This document shows, piece by piece, positions 1-5,372 of a stretch of 5,851 bases of DNA. The notes beneath the pieces are model-generated. The model was not told the origin of the DNA, did no database searches, and worked only from the letters and a program-made list of their open reading frames with translations. Position 1 is the stretch's first letter. Every line of letters starts with the position of its first letter. Location: the NCBI GenBank assembly GCA_030640495.1, contig DAOWJH010000060.1, positions 1-5,851 of the forward strand. The letters run 5' to 3'. A program made the position numbers and the translations under genes. This stretch comes from Dehalococcoidia bacterium. GTDB taxonomy: Bacteria; Chloroflexota; Dehalococcoidia; Dehalococcoidales; DAOWJH01.

Positions 1-134
1 CTGCTGAGATAGTAACCGACCTGGAATTAGCCGATAAGATGACCTTTGTGTCCACCGGCGGTGGTGCCTCACTTAGGTTCTTGGGCGGTAAAACATTGCC
101 CGGGGTGGAGGCATTACTGGATAAGAAGATATAA
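1..134 (+). CDS. pgk: Phosphoglycerate kinase, C-terminal end (partial)
   Basis: The first 134 bases hold the end of a coding region whose start lies outside the window. Reading from base 3 gives 43 residues ending in a TAA stop at 132-134. The segment MTFVSTGGGASLRFL followed by GGKTLPGVEALL is the classic C-terminal signature of phosphoglycerate kinase; the glycine-rich loop belongs to the nucleotide-binding C-terminal domain. The enzyme interconverts 1,3-bisphosphoglycerate and 3-phosphoglycerate with ADP/ATP in the cytoplasm. Its position just ahead of phosphoglycerate mutase and triosephosphate isomerase fits a glycolytic/gluconeogenic cluster. Only the tail is visible, so the integrity of the rest cannot be judged. 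Confidence 0.95.
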   Translation, partial: AEIVTDLELADKMTFVSTGGGASLRFLGGKTLPGVEALLDKKI

Positions 135-215
135 AGAGAGTCAAAGAGAGGCGAAATCTCTCTTACATAACACTTCCCCTCTCCTTCAAAGGAGTGGGGG
201 ATAAAGGGGGTGAGG
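135..215 (+). repeat. Two-hairpin intergenic repeat, copy 1 (pgk-apgM gap)
   Basis: This repeat fills the whole gap between the pgk stop and the apgM start. Module A is a hairpin with 7-bp arms at 144-150 and 158-164. Module B is a hairpin with arms 176-186 and 189-199, having one central T-T mismatch, followed by a G-rich tail (GGATAAAGGGGGTGAGG). Related copies occur at about 1468, 2391, 3386 and 5779. The G-rich tail overlaps the likely start of apgM and probably acts as its ribosome-binding site. No T-run follows either hairpin, so it is not a standard terminator. Confidence 0.8.
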
Positions 216-1427
216 TTGATTATAATTAATTTAGAACTAATAAAGTCCATTGCTATGCCCTCACCTACCAGGATTGTGTTATTAGTCATTGATGGCTTGG
301 GTGGACTGCCCCACCCCCAAACCGGCAAAACAGAGCTGGAGACGGCTGATACCCCCAACCTTGACCAGTTAGCCACCGAGGGCATATGCGGCCTTATTGA
401 CCCCGTCAGCCCCGGGATAACCCCAGGTAGCGCACCAGGCCATCTGGCTTTGTTTGGCTATAACCCTGTCAGCTTCAATATTGGTCGTGGTGTGCTTGAG
501 GCAATTGGTATAGATTTTGACCTTCAGCCGGAAGATGTGGCGGCTCGTGGCAACTTCTGCACTGTGGATAAAGCTGGCTTGGTTACCGACCGCAGGGCAG
601 GTCGCATCTCTACCAACCAGTGCTCTGAGCTGTGCCGGTTGTTAGATGGATTAGTAATAGAGAATGTCAAAACTCTTGTCTGCCCGGTAAGGGAGCACCG
701 CTTTATAGCCGTGTTTCGGGGGAAGGCACTCGTCTCCGACGTCACTGATTCTGACCCCCAGCAGATAGGCGTAGCCCCCAGGATAATTACCCCCCTGCGC
801 CCGGAAGCCGACAGGATGGCTAGCATTGCTAACCAATTTATAACCCAGGCAAAAGAGATATTAGCCGACCACTATCCAGCTAATATGGCTCTCCTTCGCG
901 GCTTCTCCCAGCAACCCCATTTCCCAACAATGGGCGAGGTCTATAAATTGAAGCCAGCCGCCATTGCCAGCTATCCTATGTATCGGGGACTGGCTAAGTT
1001 GGTTGGTATGGAGGTTCTGGAAACGGGGGCTACCATTGAAGATGAATTCGCTACCCTAAAGCAGAATTATACTAATTACGACTTCTTCTTCTTACACATA
1101 AAAGGAACTGATAGCGCCGGTGAGGATGGTGACTTTGACCGAAAGGTCAGGGTTATTGAGCAGGTTGATACCGCTTTACCCCAGTTAATGAACCTTAAGC
1201 CTGATGTCATTGTGGTTACTGGTGACCACTCAACACCAGCCACGCTCAGAGGACATAGTTGGCATCCCGTGCCTCTCCTCCTGCATTCCAGGTGGTGCCG
1301 TCGTGATAAAATAAGTCAGTTCTCAGAATCAGCCTGTGTCCTTGGCGGACTGGGGCGATTTCCAGCCACTCACATTATGCCCCTGGCTATGGCTAACGCC
1401 CTGAAACTGACCAAATTCGGGGCTTAG
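210..1427 (+). CDS. apgM: Cofactor-independent phosphoglycerate mutase, archaeal (ApgM) type
   Basis: This enzyme interconverts 3- and 2-phosphoglycerate without 2,3-bisphosphoglycerate, using two metal ions and a phosphoserine intermediate. It belongs to the alkaline phosphatase superfamily. Visible motifs, numbered from GTG 210, are the metal-binding VIDGLGG (D28), the likely nucleophile segment TPGSAPGHLALFGY (S74), HIKGTDSAGEDGD (H296, D301), and TGDHSTP...GHSWHPVPLLLHS (D339, H340, H349, H352). The usual C-terminal GRFPATHIMPLAMA is present. At 405 residues it has the normal length of the ApgM branch, distinct from the ~510-residue GpmI. The start is ambiguous: GTG 210, TTG 216 or ATG 255. 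I keep the upstream start because NLELIKS before the first strand resembles family N-termini, and because ATG 255 lacks a Shine-Dalgarno sequence while the repeat provides AGGGGG upstream. It lies 75 bp after pgk. Confidence 0.93.
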   Translation: MRLIIINLELIKSIAMPSPTRIVLLVIDGLGGLPHPQTGKTELETADTPNLDQLATEGICGLIDPVSPGITPGSAPGHLALFGYNPVSFNIGRGVLEAIGIDFDLQPEDVAARGNFCTVDKAGLVTDRRAGRISTNQCSELCRLLDGLVIENVKTLVCPVREHRFIAVFRGKALVSDVTDSDPQQIGVAPRIITPLRPEADRMASIANQFITQAKEILADHYPANMALLRGFSQQPHFPTMGEVYKLKPAAIASYPMYRGLAKLVGMEVLETGATIEDEFATLKQNYTNYDFFFLHIKGTDSAGEDGDFDRKVRVIEQVDTALPQLMNLKPDVIVVTGDHSTPATLRGHSWHPVPLLLHSRWCRRDKISQFSESACVLGGLGRFPATHIMPLAMANALKLTKFGA

Positions 1428-1467
1428 TCGAGTTAAAAAGAGCGGAGGCTATCTTCTACAGCTAGTA

Positions 1468-1560
1468 AAAAGGGGAGTTAAAGAGGGGGCTTTGCCCCCT
1501 CTTAAGAAAAAACCTTCCCCTTCCCCTTATCAAGGGGAAGGGGATAAAGGGGATAGGGTT
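1468..1560 (+). repeat. Two-hairpin intergenic repeat, copy 2 (apgM-tpiA gap)
   Basis: Module A is a perfect hairpin with 10-bp arms (1481-1490 and 1494-1503) and a TTT loop, followed by an A-run rather than a T-run. Module B is a perfect 12-bp hairpin, CCCCTTCCCCTT at 1517-1528 and its complement at 1532-1543, with loop ATC. The tail is GGATAAAGGGGATAGGGTT. The 46 bases at 1515-1560 are identical to 3427-3472 before dapF. Such identity between two noncoding gaps suggests recent spread or active homogenisation. The 40 bases between the apgM stop and this repeat show nothing recognisable. Confidence 0.85.
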
Positions 1561-1582
1561 CAAAACAAATTAGGAGACCAAA

Positions 1583-2353
1583 ATGCGCATTCCAATGATT
1601 GCTGGCAACTGGAAGATGAATACCACTATAAACGAAGCCATTCAATTGGTCAGTGAAATCCGCTGGAAGCTTGGTGCCATAGACAATGTTGACAAGGTAA
1701 TTTGCCCCCCCTTTATTTCTCTGGCTGCAGTAAGCGAGCTAATCAAAGGAAGCTCCATTAAACTGGGGGCGCAGAACCTCTATTTTGAGGATAATGGTGC
1801 CTATACCGGGGAGATTTCTCCGCTTATGCTGGCTGACCTGTGTGAACTCGTTATTATCGGGCACTCTGAGCGCAGGCAGTATTTTAATGAGACCGGGGAG
1901 ATTATTGATAAAAAAATCCAGGCAGCCCTGAGGTTCGGCCTCAAGCCTATTCTGTGCATCGGGGAAAACTCAGACGAAAACGAGGCAGGAAAAACCGAGG
2001 AGGTAATAACCAATCAGCTAATGGCATCTTCAACCCGGGTATATTACCTCAGCGGATTGGTAATTGCCTATGAGCCAGTCTGGGCTATTGGCACTGGCAG
2101 GGCAGCTACTGGCAAGCAGGCAAACGAGACCATTGGCTTTATTCGCCACACTATCTCCCAGAAAGAAGGTAAAAGAATTGCCCAGGATTTGCGTATCCTC
2201 TATGGCGGTAGCGTTACTGCTGCTAATGCTGCCGAATTTATAAACCAGCCTGAGATAGATGGTGCCCTTGTCGGTGGAGCCAGCCTGAAACCAGCCGAGT
2301 TCTTGAGCATTGTCAAACAAACTGCTGAAATTAGAGGCCGTCTATCGGGGTAG
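1583..2353 (+). CDS. tpiA: Triosephosphate isomerase
   Basis: This cytoplasmic TIM-barrel enzyme interconverts dihydroxyacetone phosphate and glyceraldehyde 3-phosphate. The product is 256 residues, the usual full length. All hallmark sites are present: GNWKMN near the N-terminus (N9, K11), the electrophilic histidine in IIGHSERR (H94), the catalytic base in AYEPVWAIGTG (E164) with the flexible loop after it, and the phosphate-binding YGGSV (207-211) and GALVGGASL (227-235). The start at ATG 1583 is supported by AGGAG at 1572-1576, 6 bases upstream. This Shine-Dalgarno sequence lies outside the repeat, unlike those of apgM and dapF. It sits 155 bp after apgM and 117 bp before miaA, probably in one transcription unit. 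No damage is visible. Confidence 0.97.
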   Translation: MRIPMIAGNWKMNTTINEAIQLVSEIRWKLGAIDNVDKVICPPFISLAAVSELIKGSSIKLGAQNLYFEDNGAYTGEISPLMLADLCELVIIGHSERRQYFNETGEIIDKKIQAALRFGLKPILCIGENSDENEAGKTEEVITNQLMASSTRVYYLSGLVIAYEPVWAIGTGRAATGKQANETIGFIRHTISQKEGKRIAQDLRILYGGSVTAANAAEFINQPEIDGALVGGASLKPAEFLSIVKQTAEIRGRLSG

Positions 2354-2378
2354 GTTGAAGAGACGAAGCTCCTTCAAC
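2354..2378 (+). other. Hairpin directly after tpiA
   Basis: A stem formed by GTTGAAG (2354-2360) and CTTCAAC (2372-2378) begins at the first base after the tpiA stop. The inner AG/CT pairs extend it past a single bulged C. There is no T-tract after it, so intrinsic termination is doubtful. It could protect the 3' end of the upstream message, or be a degraded member of the neighbouring repeat family (the loop ACGAAG resembles module A loops). Confidence 0.45.
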
Positions 2379-2390
2379 ACCAATGTTTCC

Positions 2391-2460
2391 CTCTCTCCTT
2401 TGAAGGAGAGTCAAAGAGAGGCGAAGCCTCTCTTATTCAATTATTCCCCTTATCGTGATA
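2391..2460 (+). repeat. Two-hairpin intergenic repeat, copy 3, degenerate (tpiA-miaA gap)
   Basis: A hairpin CTCTCCTT/AAGGAGAG (2393-2400, 2403-2410) is followed by a perfect module A hairpin with 9-bp arms (2414-2422 and 2426-2434) and a GAA loop. The module A segment matches copy 1 at 19 of 21 bases. Module B has decayed to CCCCTTATCGTGATAA at about 2446-2461 and no longer pairs well. This is the one gap in which the G-rich tail is lost, and the following gene (miaA) correspondingly has no visible Shine-Dalgarno sequence. Confidence 0.7.
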
Positions 2461-2470
2461 AACTTAACAA

Positions 2471-3382
2471 ATGAATCATCTATTAGCCATAATTGGTCCT
2501 ACTGGCAGTGGCAAGAGCAAGTTGGCTATTCGCTTGGCTCAACAGTTCAATGGGGAAATAGTGAGCGCTGACAGCCGACAGGTATATTGCCATATGGATA
2601 TTGGCACCGCCAAGCCTAGCCGCCACGAGCTATCTCTTGTCCCTCATCATCTGATAAATATAGTTAACCCTGATGAGGATTTTAGTCTGGCTCAATATCA
2701 AAACTTAGCCGGCAAGGCTATTGACGGCATTCAACGGCGCCACAAACTACCCCTGCTGGTAGGTGGTAGCGGACTGTATATATGGTCGGTTCTGGAAGGT
2801 TGGGGAATACCACCAGTCCCACCTGACCCAGAACTTAGACATACCTTGGAGGCGAAAGCAGCCAAGCTGGGCAGGGATGAGCTTTATCATGAGCTAATCA
2901 GGGTTGCCCCAGCCACCGCTCGGAGGATTGACCCTCATAATGTGCGCCGCGTAATTCGGGCTCTTGAAGTACACAGAAGTACTCCTTTCTTCCAGCCTCA
3001 GCGCAAACAGGCGCCACCCTTCAAAACCCTCATAGTAGGCTTAACCGCAGATAGGGCAGAACTATATCGCAGAATTGACTCAAGGGTTGATGAAATGCTG
3101 GCACAGGGCTTGGTAGCTGAGGTGGAAAAGCTGGTGAGTATGGGCTATGACTTTAATCTGCCAGCTATGTCCGGCATAGGTTATAAACAAATCGGTATGT
3201 TTCTCAGGGGTGATCTGACCCTGGCCGTGGCTGTTCAGCAAATCAAGTTTGAAACCCACCGTTTCGTCCGCCACCAGTATGCCTGGTTTCAGTTAAAAGA
3301 TGATAGAATACACTGGTTTGATATACACCGCCAGCTTGATTCAGAAATCACCTCGCTGGTGGCTGGACTCATAGGGCAGTAG
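2471..3382 (+). CDS. miaA: tRNA dimethylallyltransferase
   Basis: MiaA transfers a dimethylallyl group from DMAPP to N6 of A37 in tRNAs reading UNN codons. The product is 303 residues, normal for the family. The order of motifs is complete: P-loop GPTGSGKS (9-16), IVSADSRQVY with D34 and the DSRQVY signature (34-39), GTAKPS (45-50), VGGSGLYI (97-104), DPHNVRRVIRALEV (154-167), RVDEMLAQGLVAEVE (205-219), SGIGYKQ (234-240), and a C-terminal ETHRFVRHQYAWF region (261-273) equivalent to the family's basic TRRYAKRQ.TWF segment. ATG 2471 is the first start after an in-frame TAA at 2465-2467, so the start is well constrained, but no Shine-Dalgarno sequence precedes it. It lies 93 bp before dapF. Weak initiation, or leaderless-like or coupled translation, is possible. 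Confidence 0.96.
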   Translation: MNHLLAIIGPTGSGKSKLAIRLAQQFNGEIVSADSRQVYCHMDIGTAKPSRHELSLVPHHLINIVNPDEDFSLAQYQNLAGKAIDGIQRRHKLPLLVGGSGLYIWSVLEGWGIPPVPPDPELRHTLEAKAAKLGRDELYHELIRVAPATARRIDPHNVRRVIRALEVHRSTPFFQPQRKQAPPFKTLIVGLTADRAELYRRIDSRVDEMLAQGLVAEVEKLVSMGYDFNLPAMSGIGYKQIGMFLRGDLTLAVAVQQIKFETHRFVRHQYAWFQLKDDRIHWFDIHRQLDSEITSLVAGLIGQ

Positions 3383-3385
3383 TAA

Positions 3386-3472
3386 TTAAAGGAGTTTTAG
3401 AGGTTGCCGCCCTCTTAAAAAACCAGTTCCCCTTCCCCTTATCAAGGGGAAGGGGATAAAGGGGATAGGGTT
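3386..3472 (+). repeat. Two-hairpin intergenic repeat, copy 4 (miaA-dapF gap), carrying the dapF ribosome-binding site
   Basis: Module A is a weak hairpin (AGAGG...CCCTCT, about 3400-3417) followed by an A-run. Module B is a perfect 12-bp hairpin with arms 3429-3440 and 3444-3455. The segment 3427-3472 is identical to 1515-1560. The repeat ends 3 bases before the dapF ATG, and its tail AGGG (3467-3470) stands 5 bases from that ATG, a workable Shine-Dalgarno sequence. No other ribosome-binding site is available for dapF. Confidence 0.85.
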
Positions 3473-3475
3473 ACT

Positions 3476-4207
3476 ATGAATTTTACCAAGATGCACGGCG
3501 CTGGAAATGATTTTATACTGCTAGAAACCAGTGATGTAAACCGGAATTGGTCACAAATGGCGCTGGCTATGTGTAACCGCCACTTCGGCATCGGTGCTGA
3601 TGGCTTACTGCTGCTGCTCCCCTCAGATGTCGCCGACTTCAGAATTCAGGTTGGCATGGGCAAACCAGGATTTGGAGTGAAAGACATCCCGGTAGTAATA
3701 GAACCAGATGATAGGGGTCTGGTTGACATAAAACCAATGTTAACCTACTCTATTACTATACAGGGCAGGAAACTACTCCTGAACTTTGTCTCTATGGGAA
3801 ATCCGCACGCTGTCTATTTTGGGCAACATCCGGTATCTGAATTCCCATTGTCTCAACTTGGACCACAGATTGAGCTGCATAAGCTCTTTCCCGACAGGGT
3901 AAACTTTGAGGTAGCCAGGGTAATAAGCCGGCGACAAATAGAAGCCCGGGTATGGGAACGTGGGGTAGGGGAGACACTTGCCTGTGGTAGCGGTGCCTGT
4001 GCTGTGGCGGTGGCTGCCCGGTTACATGGTTATATAGATAGTAAAGTTGATATAAAACTGCCCGGTGGTATACTGGGTGTGGAGTGGGATAGGGTAGGGT
4101 AGGGTAGGGTAGGGTAGGGTAGGGTAGGGTAGGGTAGGGGAGGGGAGGTATTACTTAACGGTCCCGCTGAAACTGTATTTACTGGACAATGGCCAGCCGA
4201 ATTTTAG
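3476..4207 (+). pseudogene. dapF: Diaminopimelate epimerase, internally deleted and prematurely stopped
   Basis: DapF converts LL- to meso-diaminopimelate, the lysine precursor. The start MNFTKMHGAGNDFIL and the middle RHFGIGADGLLL are typical. After ADFRI (residue 57, about 3646) the sequence jumps straight to QVGMGKP. Compared from memory with E. coli DapF, about 52 residues are missing, including the MCGNGxRC-type motif with the first catalytic cysteine. The rest follows normally: VSMGNPHAVYF, and ERGVGETLACGSGACA with the second catalytic cysteine (C170), then KLPGGILGVEW. The frame then enters ten TAGGG units and stops at TAG 4100-4102 (208 residues; the family is ~275). The original frame resumes exactly after the array at 4145, giving EVLLNGPAETVFTGQWPAEF and a TAG at 4205-4207. 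With one active-site cysteine gone the product should not be an active epimerase. Calling it a pseudogene is an inference; an assembly error in this strain is possible. Confidence 0.88.
4090..4139 (+). repeat. Pentanucleotide microsatellite (TAGGG)10 inside dapF
   Basis: Ten perfect TAGGG units occupy 50 bases, followed by the related GAGGGGAGG. Every 15 bases the dapF frame meets a TAG, at 4100, 4115 and 4130. Compared with the expected WDGVGEV, the array adds 45 bases (nine units), so the downstream frame is preserved and only the stops break the gene. Runs of GGG spaced by TA fit the pattern for G-quadruplex formation on the + (non-template) strand. Confidence 0.97.
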
Positions 4208-4208
4208 T

Positions 4209-4409
4209 AAAAAAGGTATCTGGTCGCTTCTCAAGAGGTCTGTCATCGGTTCTTATCATAAAATCTCTACCAAACATCTTGATGCCTACCTAGACGAACT
4301 AGAGTGGCGATTTAATAACCGTGATAACCCATATCTATTCAGGAATACGCTCCTTAAACTTATTCAGTCTGAGAACCTTCCTTATCAGAATCTAATTGGG
4401 CTAGACTAA
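4209..4409 (+). pseudogene. IS1595-family (ISXO2-like) transposase, C-terminal remnant
   Basis: An open frame without a start codon runs from 4209 to TAA 4407-4409 and gives about 66 residues. Segments such as GIWSLLKRSVIGSYHKIST, KHLDAYLDELEWRFNNRDN, and PYLFRNTLLKLIQSENLPY are characteristic of the C-terminus of IS1595-group DDE transposases (ENFWSL.KR...YH..S.KHL..Y..E...RFNNR). The N-terminal three quarters, with the zinc-binding and main catalytic parts, are absent, and I see no terminal inverted repeats. It starts one base after the ancestral dapF stop and ends inside the ancestral 3' end of the opposing gene. It is therefore a leftover of a rearranged insertion and cannot move by itself. 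Confidence 0.85.
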
Positions 4410-4864
4410 CTCAGCTAGGAATTGATTGAGACGAGCTAATCTAGATTTTACATAGCTTTCTACAGTTGCTTGCATCCCTGATAATGTAGTGAGTCCGACA
4501 GGCAATCCTTCATGGCTCTGAAATCTCTGCGCATAATCACTCCCAAGTTAGTCTCTAAGTAGTTAATCACCTTCTCTGCCCAAAGCTCTGCCTCTTCCAC
4601 TGGTGCTTCGGAATTCTTTTCGAAACATTTACTCTTGATATTTTGCCCTTCTTCTAAGAATTCGGCTAATGTAGTTCTTATTATCCGGCGCTCCCGCTTC
4701 ATACGTCTGCCTCGACACCAACCCCTAATAGCAAAAATGGTGCCAACGATTATTGCTACGGAAGCGAATAGTTCCATGATATTGAAATGCCAAAAGTCTG
4801 CACCCAACATAGCCAATAACCAAGCCAAGATTAACCACCATAATTTAGAGATGTGCCTTACCAT
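4401..4864 (-). pseudogene. Two-helix membrane protein with cytoplasmic helical domain, frameshifted; function unknown
   Basis: The intact part, read from ATG 4864, starts MVRHISKLWW. It has two predicted membrane helices (WWLILAWLLAMLGADFW and the IMELFASVAIIVGTIFAI segment), a basic stretch (RGRRMKRERR) that should be cytoplasmic, then LAEFLEEGQNIK and EEAELWAEKVINYLETNLG. This arrangement recurs in uncharacterised bacterial membrane proteins. The open frame continues to a stop at 4460, but its last residues look unlike coding sequence. Shifting one base back at the GGGA of 4544-4541 gives SDYAQRFQSHEGLPVG and 30 more residues to a TAG at 4403-4401. That tail fits the domain much better, so one base appears to be missing; the restored length is about 154 residues. 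A longer start at ATG 4882 is less likely because the promoter's -10 box sits only 6 bases from it, whereas ATG 4864 has GGGGG 6-8 bases upstream. No function is assigned. Confidence 0.65.
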
Positions 4865-4888
4865 AGCACACCCCCATCCCATACCCCT

Positions 4889-4917
4889 ATTCTACCCCAC
4901 CATCTTCTATTAGACAA
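4889..4917 (-). promoter_or_regulatory. Sigma-70-type promoter for the two-helix membrane protein gene
   Basis: On the minus strand, TTGTCT (4917-4912) and TAGAAT (4894-4889) are separated by 17 bases, close to the housekeeping consensus (4/6 and 5/6). Transcription would begin near 4881, leaving a short leader with GGGGG before ATG 4864. It lies back to back with the rightward promoter; the two -35 boxes are 5 bases apart. Confidence 0.55.
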
Positions 4918-4922
4918 TGGCC

Positions 4923-4950
4923 TTGACATCCCCCTCACTAGTGCTATAAT
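4923..4950 (+). promoter_or_regulatory. Strong extended -10 sigma-70-type promoter for the small zinc-ribbon gene
   Basis: A perfect TTGACA (4923-4928), a 16-base spacer, and a perfect TATAAT (4945-4950) preceded by TGC (4942-4944), giving an extended -10. The start of transcription should fall near 4957, about 27 bases before the ATG at 4984. This is the best promoter in the window. Confidence 0.85.
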
Positions 4951-4983
4951 CCTTGTGCTATTATCTTGAGTGGAGGGTTCAGA

Positions 4984-5148
4984 ATGGCTGGTAGCTATCG
5001 GAAAAAAAAGGGGAGCGATACTTGGCACTTCTGTAGCAATTGCTCTAGGTGGCCGACGTCTGATTATGACGAAACGACAAGCTACAACGGCACTGGTGAG
5101 CTTTGCAATGAATGTAAGGCCAAGCGTGATGCAGGCGACTGCAAATAA
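4984..5148 (+). CDS. Small zinc-ribbon-like protein (54 residues), function unknown
   Basis: A 54-residue cytoplasmic protein begins MAGSYRKKKGSDTWHFC. It has two CxxC knuckles, CSNC (C17, C20) and CNEC (C41, C44), 20 residues apart, the spacing of a single treble-clef or zinc-ribbon site. The basic KKKGSDTWH start and the GELCNEC...AGDC ending match a small uncharacterised family that I recall only vaguely; no function is known to me. The start ATG 4984 is chosen over TTG 4966 because GGAGGG (4972-4977) stands 6 bases before it and a consensus promoter lies just upstream. It is transcribed alone, divergent from the membrane-protein gene and convergent with the next gene, whose stop is 8 bases away. 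The strong promoter and ideal ribosome-binding site suggest high expression. Confidence 0.8.
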   Translation: MAGSYRKKKGSDTWHFCSNCSRWPTSDYDETTSYNGTGELCNECKAKRDAGDCK

Positions 5149-5156
5149 ACGGAAGC

Positions 5157-5372
5157 TCATCTATCACCCCCACAAACTTCAAATTTGAAGGATGTCTTAC
5201 CACCTGCGAAATATAGAGTTCGCAGAGACATGGAGTAATCTATGTCCCTTGCCGTAGCGAAGTCATCAAAACAGGCAAGGCATACGACCTTCGTTTGATA
5301 TTTGGATGGCACTATTAAACGCCAGATATCGTCTGGCACTTGAAAATCAAACTTATCTGGACGACCACACAC
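5157..5372 (-). CDS. Small CxxC protein, function unknown, start uncertain
   Basis: The reading frame gives 71 residues from GTG 5372. It starts MCGRPDKFDFQVPDDIW and contains VVCLACFDDFA (C31, C34) and TLYFAGGKTSFKFEV. The CG..FDF.VP..IW...VP.....VVCL.CFD pattern looks like a real small zinc-binding domain of unknown role, with the single N-terminal cysteine and the CLAC pair as candidate ligands. The frame stays open for 17 codons upstream to a TAA at 5426-5424 and reads sensibly (ACKDRNQQAYKVCG), but this part has no ATG, GTG or TTG. The true start may therefore be GTG 5372, a rare codon, or lost by mutation; no good Shine-Dalgarno sequence or promoter is seen. It converges on the zinc-ribbon gene with an 8-base gap and no clear terminator between them. 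Confidence 0.55.
   Translation of the reverse strand: MCGRPDKFDFQVPDDIWRLIVPSKYQTKVVCLACFDDFATARDIDYSMSLRTLYFAGGKTSFKFEVCGGDR

Noticed and set aside
1481..1510. Module A hairpin as an intrinsic terminator after apgM
   Set aside because: The perfect stem is followed by an A-run, not a T-run, on the + strand, and the same element occurs within every gap of the gene run.
4100..4132. Amber readthrough (for example by pyrrolysine or a suppressor tRNA) restoring DapF
   Set aside because: Three TAGs arise purely from the repeat unit, nothing else points to TAG decoding, and the protein would still lack its first catalytic cysteine.
4090..4145. Telomere or origin iterons
   Set aside because: The array sits within the coding frame of dapF with gene sequence continuing on both sides; it is a microsatellite expansion.
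4536..4548. Programmed -1 frameshift in the membrane-protein gene
   Set aside because: No X XXY YYZ slippery heptamer and no clear stimulatory structure at the site; a simple missing base explains it better.
4635..4913. Open frame on the + strand, 92 codons
   Set aside because: It is antisense to the two-helix membrane protein gene, which has the better composition, promoter and family-like pattern; this frame lacks a Shine-Dalgarno sequence.
4858..5160. Open frame on the - strand, 100 codons
   Set aside because: It covers the divergent promoter region and is antisense to the convincing zinc-ribbon gene; it is a shadow.
5177..5190. Perfect 14-base palindrome CTTCAAATTTGAAG as an operator
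   Set aside because: It lies inside the 3' end of the CxxC protein gene where it encodes TSFKFEV, far from any promoter; likely chance.
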